From assembly GCA_964516055.1 (NCBI GenBank), contig CAZEYK010000015.1:1-20545 (forward strand): DNA of 20,545 nucleotides, in the 5' to 3' direction. The stretch is from JABIEQ01 sp964516055. Lineage in GTDB: Bacteria > Patescibacteriota > Patescibacteriia > Magasanikbacterales > UBA922. The position numbers and the translations under genes are program-made. The notes beneath the pieces were generated by a model that made no database searches, was not told the origin of the DNA, and worked only from the letters and a program-made list of their open reading frames with translations. The stretch's first letter is position 1; every line of letters starts with the position of its first letter. Shown here in pieces: positions 16,667-20,545 of the stretch.

Positions 16667-18016
16667 ATGGCAAAAACAACGGCGACAATTTTTTCTTGTT
16701 CTCATTGTGATGCGCAATTTCAAAAATGGATTGGGCGATGTTTGACGTGTGGAAAATGGGGAACGGTTGAGGAACAATTGGCCAATAGTTCAGAACCAAG
16801 AGGCGTTGAACAGGCAGCCACGCTGCCGAGTGCACAGACCATGAAGCTGTCTGAAGCAATAGAGACAAAACAAGTAAAAAGAATTTCGACGAAGGTTGGC
16901 GAGCTTGATCGCGTGCTAGGCGGTGGAATTGTTCCTGGAAGTATGATTCTTCTTGGTGGTGAGCCTGGTATTGGAAAATCAACGTTGGCAATTCAAATGG
17001 CAACGCTGGTGCCAGAGGTGTTATATGTTTCTGGTGAGGAATCTGTTGGGCAAGTGAGTATGAGGGCAAAACGATTGGGGTTATCCTCCCCTACTTTGCG
17101 ACTGGCAAATGAAATTCGTATTGAAACGATTTGTTCGACTATGAAAAAAGAACGGCCACCAGTCGTGATTATTGATTCTATTCAAACGGTGTATTCTGTG
17201 GATGCGACAGGTGAACCAGGAAATCCTACACAGGTGAAGGCTTGTGCCGTGAAGCTTTTGGAAGTGGCAAAGTCACTGAATATTGCGGTGATTATTATTG
17301 GTCATGTTACCAAAGATGGTAATGTTGCGGGTCCAAGGACGCTGGAACATTTGGTGGATACGGTGTTGTATTTGGAAGGAGATCGACATCATGCGTATCG
17401 TATTTTGCGAACAGTTAAAAATCGGTTTGGTTCAACAGATGAAGTTGGTGTGTTTGAGATGGATGATATGGGATTGAAGGAAGTAACCAATCCGTCTGCC
17501 AGTTTTCTTGAGGAACGAGATAGTTCGTTGCCTGGGAGTGTGGTGACGTGTTTGATGGAAGGGACGAGACCAATTTTGGTGGAGGTGCAAGCGCTAGTAA
17601 ACAAAACGAGTTTTGGGTACCCACAGCGAAAAGCAAGTGGATTTGATTTGAATCGATTGCACGTGCTTATTGCGGTGTTACAAAAACGCGCAGGTGTGGA
17701 TTTGATGCAGTATGATGTGCATGTGAATGTGGTGGGAGGAATACAAGCGGATGAACCGGCTGCTGATTTGGCGGTGAGTATTGCGATTGCGAGTGCGTTT
17801 AAAGATACCGTGCTTGGGGGAGATTTGGTGGTGTTTGGTGAGGTGGGACTTGGTGGTGAAATTCGTAGTGTTCGACATGTGGAAAAACGATTGAAGGAGT
17901 GTGAACATTTGGGAATGAAGCGAGTGATTACGAAAGGACAAGAAGGAAACAAGCCTCATAAACAATTACAGGTTATTTCTGTAAAAAATATTGCGGAGTT
18001 GGTGAAGAGGACATAA
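16667..18016 (+). CDS. radA: RadA DNA repair ATPase (branch migration factor)
   Basis: 449 residues, normal for RadA (Sms). An N-terminal zinc finger CSHCDAQFQKWIGRCLTCG gives the usual C4 pattern. A RecA-like ATPase follows, with Walker A GGEPGIGKS beginning near residue 97, the RadA-specific KNRFG motif at 251-255, and a C-terminal Lon-protease-like domain (DVHVNVVGG, PAADLAVSIAIASA) without protease use in known RadA. It promotes branch migration of recombination intermediates alongside RecA in the cytosol. The start is ATG 16667 rather than GTG 16637, because the zinc finger begins normally from it. Gene order with recG nearby on the other strand is unremarkable. Confidence 0.95.
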   Translation: MAKTTATIFSCSHCDAQFQKWIGRCLTCGKWGTVEEQLANSSEPRGVEQAATLPSAQTMKLSEAIETKQVKRISTKVGELDRVLGGGIVPGSMILLGGEPGIGKSTLAIQMATLVPEVLYVSGEESVGQVSMRAKRLGLSSPTLRLANEIRIETICSTMKKERPPVVIIDSIQTVYSVDATGEPGNPTQVKACAVKLLEVAKSLNIAVIIIGHVTKDGNVAGPRTLEHLVDTVLYLEGDRHHAYRILRTVKNRFGSTDEVGVFEMDDMGLKEVTNPSASFLEERDSSLPGSVVTCLMEGTRPILVEVQALVNKTSFGYPQRKASGFDLNRLHVLIAVLQKRAGVDLMQYDVHVNVVGGIQADEPAADLAVSIAIASAFKDTVLGGDLVVFGEVGLGGEIRSVRHVEKRLKECEHLGMKRVITKGQEGNKPHKQLQVISVKNIAELVKRT

Positions 18017-18023
18017 GTGAATT

Positions 18024-18063
18024 TCATCCTGAGAGGAAGAGACGACTGACGTCGAGAGATCTC
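18024..18063. repeat. Half-unit of an interspersed palindromic repeat
   Basis: TCATCCTGAG at 18024-18033 and GTCGAGAGATCTC at 18051-18063 correspond to the left outer arm and, with two mismatches, the left inner arm of the complete repeat at 18432-18546. No matching right half follows. Confidence 0.5.
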
Positions 18064-18089
18064 GTCTTAGCAAATAAAATTAGGGGGGT

Positions 18090-18377
18090 ATGTTGTATTA
18101 CGTCTATATATTAACGAATACAAGAAAAACGGTATTATATATTGGAGTTACCAATAATTTGGAGAGAAGATATATTGAGCATGCTTTGAAAAAAAATAAT
18201 GCAAATTTTGTGTCTAAGTACAATGTTAGTGATTTAATTTATTATGAGGAGTATGTAAGTATTTATGATGCAATAGCTAGAGAAAAACAATTGAAAGGGT
18301 GGACGCGAAAAAAGAAGTTATCTTTGATAAAGAACATTAATCCTGATTTAGTAAATTTATATAAAAATTTTTTGTAG
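18090..18377 (+). CDS. GIY-YIG family endonuclease-like protein (UPF0213/YhbQ-like)
   Basis: 95 residues. A single GIY-YIG domain: YYVYIL then VLYIGVTNNLERRYIEH is the paired beta-strand and arginine-helix signature, and the C-terminal LIYYEEYVSIYDAIAREKQLKGW is typical of the small stand-alone members. Such proteins are predicted nucleases of unclear biological role, common in Patescibacteria. A G-run (TAGGGGGG) ends two bases before ATG 18090, too close for it; a TTG at 18093 would be five bases away and gives the usual MYYVYILTN start. Codon choice is AT-rich like the neighbours (16 of the first 60 codons end in G or C). Confidence 0.85.
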   Translation: MLYYVYILTNTRKTVLYIGVTNNLERRYIEHALKKNNANFVSKYNVSDLIYYEEYVSIYDAIAREKQLKGWTRKKKLSLIKNINPDLVNLYKNFL

Positions 18378-18431
18378 TTTTTGTCATCACTATAGAGTGA
18401 TACACGATATAGGTAAAAAACAAAACACCTG

Positions 18432-18546
18432 TCATCCTGAGCGTAATGAGTGAGGAACGAGCAAATGAAGTCGAAGGATCTCATGATATAAAATTTTTCT
18501 TTCTCCATCGAGATCCTTCGACTTCGCTGCGCTATGCTCAGGATGA
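18432..18546. repeat. Complete interspersed palindromic repeat
   Basis: Outer arms TCATCCTGAGC (18432-18442) and GCTCAGGATGA (18536-18546) are perfect reverse complements, as are inner arms of 16 bases at 18467-18482 and 18510-18525. This is the REP/BIME-like type (TCATCCTGAGC...GTCGAAGGATCTC) that occurs in many copies between genes in some bacterial genomes. It lies in the 306-base stretch 18378-18683, which has no gene I can support; apart from this repeat and the terminator to its right I see only a short ATCACT/AGTGAT hairpin at 18386-18401. Confidence 0.75.
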
Positions 18547-18572
18547 TATAGTAATTACGGGTATCTCTAAAA

Positions 18573-18602
18573 AAATCCACCAGCGTTTATGCTGGTGGAT
18601 TT
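18573..18602 (-). terminator. Rho-independent terminator of the DksA-like gene
   Basis: AAATCCACCAGC (18573-18584) pairs perfectly with GCTGGTGGATTT (18591-18602) around a six-base loop. On the minus strand the stem runs into seven T residues, a strong terminator for transcripts coming from 18684. On the plus strand it is weaker but could end readthrough from the GIY-YIG gene. Confidence 0.8.
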
Positions 18603-18616
18603 ATTATTTGGGAGAG

Positions 18617-18658
18617 CCTCGCGCGTGCTCCTTGTGATGATTGGTGGGTCGCGCGAGG
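18617..18658 (-). repeat. GC-rich hairpin after the DksA-like gene
   Basis: CCTCGCGCG (18617-18625) and CGCGCGAGG (18650-18658) are perfect nine-base reverse complements 24 bases apart, between the stop codon at 18684 and the terminator. The other two leftward small genes have an equivalent 8-9 bp element in the same place. Confidence 0.55.
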
Positions 18659-18683
18659 TGGTAGGTGGTTGTTCTTGCAGGTC

Positions 18684-18866
18684 TCAGTGCTGTTGCCTCT
18701 GTTGTTCTTCGAGGCCTTCCTGGCACTCAATGCACAAGGGGGCATGGGGACGCGCACTGAGGCGGAGAATACTGATGTTTCCGTTGCCGAGGCAACGGTG
18801 GTGACCAACGGCGCACTTGCCGAAATTTCCGCTCTTGAGGCGTTCGAAAGCAGCCTTGATCGACAC
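18684..18866 (-). CDS. Short DksA/TraR-type zinc-finger-like protein with altered finger
   Basis: 60 residues from GTG 18866 to TGA 18684-18686. FERLKSGNFGKC followed by RLSARPHAPLCIECQEGLE matches the C-terminal zinc-finger part of DksA/TraR proteins, which bind the RNA polymerase secondary channel. The first cysteine pair is spread: Cys18 and Cys25 are six residues apart instead of two, while Cys45-x2-Cys48 is normal; His22 or His23 might substitute as ligand. The extra residues coincide with an 18-base palindrome (18781-18798). There is no long coiled coil, so it is TraR-sized or truncated. GTG is chosen because TGA codons lie directly upstream in frame; AAGGA sits ten bases before it. 40 of 60 codons end in G or C. 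An overlapping ATG frame (18887) is possible but reads as non-protein. Confidence 0.5.
   Translation of the reverse strand: MSIKAAFERLKSGNFGKCAVGHHRCLGNGNISILRLSARPHAPLCIECQEGLEEQQRQQH
18781..18798. repeat. 18-bp palindrome inside the zinc-finger coding region
   Basis: CCGTTGCC (18781-18788), GA, GGCAACGG (18791-18798): perfect arms with a two-base centre. It spans six codons, encoding roughly HRCLGNG in the DksA-like protein. Confidence 0.6.
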
Positions 18867-18922
18867 TCATCACATTTCCTTGTGCCATTGTTTGTTTTTC
18901 CTTTTCGAAAATTGTGGTTTGT

Positions 18923-18940
18923 GGAGAGCAATAGCTCTCC
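18923..18940 (-). promoter_or_regulatory. Leader hairpin of the DksA-like gene
   Basis: GGAGAGC (18923-18929) pairs with GCTCTCC (18934-18940) around a four-base loop, about 57 bases upstream of the GTG, within a leader of roughly 155 bases. A shorter CATTT/AAATG hairpin lies further upstream. Confidence 0.4.
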
Positions 18941-19028
18941 GGCGGATGGTTGCCCTTATCTGCAAAGGACATTGGTATACATTTTTTCAAATGTGTATTG
19001 ATGTCTTTTTCAGAAATAAAATTACTCC

Positions 19029-19057
19029 AGTATATCTATTGTACTAATGCTTGTCAA
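19029..19057 (-). promoter_or_regulatory. Consensus-like promoter of the DksA-like gene
   Basis: Minus strand: perfect TTGACA (19057-19052), 17 bases, TATACT (19034-19029); predicted start near 19022. Confidence 0.7.
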
Positions 19058-19082
19058 TTATAGTGAACGTCACAGAGTGTGT

Positions 19083-19120
19083 GTGAGGCCTCGCGAAGGA
19101 TGGAATGTACGTTGAGGCCT
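19083..19120 (-). repeat. GC-rich hairpin after the 123-residue gene
   Basis: GAGGCCTC occurs twice (19083-19090 and 19113-19120); the unit is self-complementary, so the two copies can pair as an 8-bp stem. No T-run follows before the next promoter, so termination here is doubtful and readthrough into the DksA-like gene is possible. Confidence 0.5.
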
Positions 19121-19607
19121 CTCCAGGATAACAGAGGTGGTGAGAAGAGTTCAGGCACTCATCCTTGCCCTCTTTTTTTTCATTCCACGGAAGTTCTCTG
19201 CCCTGATCTTTGGAAGATCGGCATCCTCCCAGTGGACGACGGCCAGGCCGTTGACGATGTTGGAACGTTCTTCCAACGAAAATCTCCTGTTGACTTCACT
19301 GATAATTTCTTCCACGGAAGAAGGCCTTTCACGAATAAGCCCCTCCACCGCGATATTGAGATCTCTGTGGGACTTGAGGTACCCACCCGCAGCTGTGATC
19401 TCCAGAGGGAGAGACAGCAGCCTCGCCTCCCTGTCCGATTTTTCGCAGATCTGGTAGGGGGGAATGTTCCCCCACAGCAGCGCGTTGAGGATGGCGGCGA
19501 AGGTTTTCTTAATGGAAGTCATTTTTTTCTCCCTTTTTGTTGTGAATGGGGCTGCACGCTTGCTTGTTGCCCCGAAGTTGAGTTTGTTCAGTTTGTCCTT
19601 CGCGAGG
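19087..19607. repeat. 12-bp inverted repeat flanking the 123-residue gene
   Basis: CCTCGCGAAGGA at 19087-19098 and its exact reverse complement TCCTTCGCGAGG at 19596-19607 lie in the 3' and 5' untranslated parts of the same transcript, about 500 bases apart. The mRNA ends could pair, or the repeats could mark the edges of a mobile cassette. Confidence 0.55.
19151..19522 (-). CDS. Unknown 123-residue protein, GC-rich codons, hairpin-dense coding sequence
   Basis: 123 residues from ATG 19522; AGGGAG (19534-19529) lies six bases upstream, an ideal ribosome site, so the longer frame to 19681 is rejected (that extension covers the leader palindrome). The protein begins MTSIKKTFAAILNALLWGNIPPYQ, continues as a charged, mostly helical sequence (EEIISEVNRRFSLEERSNIVNGL) and ends in a basic KKKRARMSA tail. 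One cysteine, no signal peptide. Family not recognised. Codons favour C and G endings and the stop is TGA, unlike the long genes. The coding sequence contains several exact inverted repeats. A long reading frame on the opposite strand (19079-19621) lacks a ribosome site and is taken as a shadow. Confidence 0.65.
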   Translation of the reverse strand: MTSIKKTFAAILNALLWGNIPPYQICEKSDREARLLSLPLEITAAGGYLKSHRDLNIAVEGLIRERPSSVEEIISEVNRRFSLEERSNIVNGLAVVHWEDADLPKIRAENFRGMKKKRARMSA

Positions 19608-19645
19608 ACATTATTACATAGCTTGAACAAGCTATGTAATAATGT
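19608..19645 (-). promoter_or_regulatory. 38-bp near-perfect palindrome in the leader of the 123-residue gene
   Basis: ACATTATTACATAGCTTG (19608-19625) and CAAGCTATGTAATAATGT (19628-19645) are perfect 18-base reverse complements around AA. It begins a few bases after the predicted transcription start (about 19659). An 18-bp hairpin at the 5' end would protect mRNA; a palindrome of this length is also a plausible operator. With the promoter and ribosome site it accounts for most of the gene-free stretch 19523-19844. Confidence 0.75.
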
Positions 19646-19665
19646 AACAACGAATGATTTTCCAC

Positions 19666-19695
19666 ATACTATCTGTTTCAAATATATTTTGTCAA
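19666..19695 (-). promoter_or_regulatory. Promoter of the 123-residue gene
   Basis: Minus strand: perfect TTGACA (19695-19690), 18 bases, TAGTAT (19671-19666). Confidence 0.65.
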
Positions 19696-19724
19696 TGTTG
19701 AAAAAAGTTATGAAACATGTTTGT

Positions 19725-19763
19725 AAAAAAAACCCGTTCTCTTCTATAAGAAAAAAGAACGGG
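19725..19763 (-). terminator. Rho-independent terminator of the 55-residue gene
   Basis: CCCGTTCT (19733-19740) pairs with AGAACGGG (19756-19763), with further A/T pairing inside; on the minus strand eight T residues follow (19732-19725). Confidence 0.85.
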
Positions 19764-19780
19764 CCTACATGAAGGGGTGA

Positions 19781-19821
19781 CGTCTCGAGACTCCTTGTCC
19801 GGGGGTGGACAACTCGAGACG
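19781..19821 (-). repeat. GC-rich hairpin after the 55-residue gene
   Basis: CGTCTCGAG (19781-19789) and CTCGAGACG (19813-19821) are perfect reverse complements; inside them TTGTCC (19795-19800) pairs with GGACAA (19807-19812). It lies between the stop codon and the terminator. Confidence 0.6.
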
Positions 19822-19844
19822 GGGGAGAAAAAACCGATCAGTGG

Positions 19845-20012
19845 TCAGTTGCGACGGCGGCGGCGAGGCTTCTTCTTGTCGTTGGGGTCGTTGACGATGA
19901 TGACAGCATCAGGGCCGTTCGACGTCGCCTGCCTGTAACTCTCGATGGAGACGCCAGGCGCAGGAAGAACATATGTCGACAAAATACCCGATTTACGAAG
20001 CTTATTTGACAA
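19845..20012 (-). CDS. Unknown 55-residue protein with an arginine-rich tail
   Basis: The frame runs from TTG 20012-20010 to TGA 19847-19845. It reads MSNKLRKSGILSTYVLPAPG, then a middle with GPDAVIIVNDPND, and ends KKKPRRRRRN. GGAG (20022-20019) is six bases upstream of the TTG, the same spacing as at the 123-residue gene, and a TGA four codons earlier than the GGAG closes the frame. Evidence for coding: promoter, ribosome site, terminator and codon bias (31 of codons 18-55 end in G or C against 5 of the first 17). The tail suggests nucleic-acid or ribosome binding. I do not recognise the family. The longer overlapping frame at 19838-20143 has low-complexity Ser/Arg/Thr content and is rejected. 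Confidence 0.5.
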   Translation of the reverse strand: MSNKLRKSGILSTYVLPAPGVSIESYRQATSNGPDAVIIVNDPNDKKKPRRRRRN

Positions 20013-20032
20013 GGTTTTCTCCGAACATTTCG

Positions 20033-20054
20033 GTCACGTAATCCATTACGTGAC
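20033..20054 (-). promoter_or_regulatory. 22-bp palindrome in the leader of the 55-residue gene
   Basis: GTCACGTAAT (20033-20042), CC, ATTACGTGAC (20045-20054): perfect ten-base arms, a few bases downstream of the predicted transcription start (about 20060). Confidence 0.7.
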
Positions 20055-20066
20055 GGGTTTGGCAAG

Positions 20067-20095
20067 AGTATATACACTTTGTTTAAAAAAGTCAA
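20067..20095 (-). promoter_or_regulatory. Promoter of the 55-residue gene
   Basis: Minus strand: TTGACT (20095-20090), 17 bases, TATACT (20072-20067). Confidence 0.7.
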
Positions 20096-20130
20096 TAATA
20101 TTGAAAAAAAATGATAACAGAAAAATAGTA

Positions 20131-20234
20131 TCATTCCGAGCAAGGTCGGAGTAAAACAAAGACGCAGCCGAGAAAGACCGTCTCAGCAAGAAGCACTGAG
20201 ATTCCTCGACTCCGCTATGCTCCGCTCGGAATGA
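20131..20234. repeat. Interspersed palindromic repeat, second type
   Basis: Outer arms TCATTCCGAGC (20131-20141) and GCTCGGAATGA (20224-20234) are perfect reverse complements, with inner CGGAGT/ACTCCG and TCTCAG/CTGAGA pairs. The plan is the same as at 18432-18546, but the core is TCATTCCGAGC rather than TCATCCTGAGC. Confidence 0.7.
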
Positions 20235-20258
20235 CAGCAGTATATTGTCTTTTTTCTT

Positions 20259-20545
20259 TTACTCTAGATGAACTTTCTTTTCCCATTCCCCTACTTGTTT
20301 TTTGAGTTGTGGATACTTTTTGAAATCAATATCTCGTGCGGTTTCTCTGGCGAGCTTAATGAGGTCTATGTCTGCCATGGTTGCGAGGCGAAATTGTCCC
20401 ATGCCGCTTTGGTGTACGCCATATACTTCTCCAGGGCCACGTTGTTCAAGGTCGTATTCCGCAACATCAAATCCATCGGTATGTGCTTCAAAATAGTCTA
20501 GTCGGGCTATTGCTTGCATACTATCTGATTGAGTAAACAGAAACC
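20259..20545 (-). CDS. recG: RecG ATP-dependent DNA helicase, C-terminal part
   Basis: The frame is open from the window edge to TAA 20261-20259, giving the last 94 or so residues. FLFTQSDSMQAIARLDYF, TDGFDVAEYDLEQRGPGEVYG and HQSGMGQFRLATMADIDLI match the RecG C-terminus: the segment after helicase motif VI, the DLxxRGPGE block and the QSG loop of the wedge-clamping helices. RecG reverses stalled forks and processes R-loops. The 5' part, including all ATPase motifs except this end, is outside the window. The stop is followed by an interspersed repeat with no clear terminator. Confidence 0.93.
   Translation of the reverse strand, partial: FLFTQSDSMQAIARLDYFEAHTDGFDVAEYDLEQRGPGEVYGVHQSGMGQFRLATMADIDLIKLARETARDIDFKKYPQLKKQVGEWEKKVHLE

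Noticed and set aside
18024..18546. Repeats between 18.0 and 18.55 kb as a CRISPR array
   Set aside because: There are no regularly spaced direct repeats; the elements are inverted arms of one palindromic unit and one half-unit.
18587..18931. 114-codon leftward frame with KCDECRSR near its start
   Set aside because: The CxxC is eye-catching, but the rest is Ser/Ala/Thr-rich, runs into the terminator, and overlaps the DksA-like frame, which has recognisable family motifs.
18850..18990. AGGGCAACC near CCGCCGGAG in the DksA-like leader, recalling a c-di-GMP-I riboswitch
   Set aside because: The second conserved part of that aptamer and its tetraloop-receptor helix are missing and the spacing does not fit.
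19079..19621. 180-codon rightward frame opposite the 123-residue gene
   Set aside because: It has no ribosome site or promoter, runs through the antisense of a leader palindrome, and has shadow-like composition. The leftward frame has an ideal ribosome site, a promoter and a more normal protein.
19838..20143. 101-codon leftward frame overlapping the 55-residue gene
   Set aside because: Its tail is runs of Ser, Thr, Arg and Ala typical of an out-of-frame reading of GC-rich code, and its start region covers the palindrome and promoter.
257..20261. UGA recoded to glycine, as in Absconditabacteria and Gracilibacteria
   Set aside because: The long conserved genes are open from end to end under the standard code with glycines written GGN, and TGA serves as a stop in three small genes.

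Overview
The window looks like a scaffold piece from a Patescibacteria (CPR) type genome. The support is an AT-rich background, many coding starts with no Shine-Dalgarno sequence, a run of Ns marking an assembly join, and four proteins carrying a two-helix VirB2/TrbC-like pilin module of a kind I associate with that group. This placement is inference; no marker gene for taxonomy is present. No tRNA, rRNA or CRISPR array was seen.

Layout. Bases 1-240 hold the start of a small leftward zinc-ribbon-like reading frame (apparently broken) with its promoter and a strong hairpin leader, then a terminator. Bases 257-2493 are a leftward pair: a phosphomannomutase/phosphoglucomutase homologue with an altered metal loop, and a downstream unknown protein crossed by the assembly gap. 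Overlapping divergent promoters at 2504-2551 separate this pair from a rightward run that starts with clpC. That run (2577-16598) holds ClpC, a small helical protein, a long disordered membrane protein with a repeated motif, an anchored TolB-like propeller, an exported DsbA-like thioredoxin, and four large exported fusion proteins. radA (16667) and a GIY-YIG endonuclease (18090) follow on the same strand. From 18.0 to 20.2 kb lie interspersed palindromic repeats and three small leftward genes, and the right edge is the 3' end of recG.

The most interesting unit is the set of four tandem genes at 8825-16598. Each encodes an export signal, a shared module of about 115-120 residues with two membrane helices, and different extracytoplasmic domains placed before and/or after it: alpha/beta hydrolase + SGNH hydrolase; alpha/beta hydrolase + M23-like peptidase; SUMF1-like fold + M15 peptidase; lytic-transglycosylase-like + SGNH hydrolase. 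Most of these act on peptidoglycan or its ester substituents in known families. I read the set as a membrane-tethered cell-wall-remodelling battery, possibly built around a type IV secretion-like pilin scaffold. The DsbA-like protein next to it fits the many cysteines in these ectodomains.

The second unusual region is the three leftward genes at 18684-20012. They have GC-rich codon choice, UGA stops (all other complete genes here use UAA or UAG), near-consensus promoters, palindromic leaders, and GC-rich hairpins after the stop codon. They look like a different class of gene from the rest of the window, either transferred or under a distinct expression regime.
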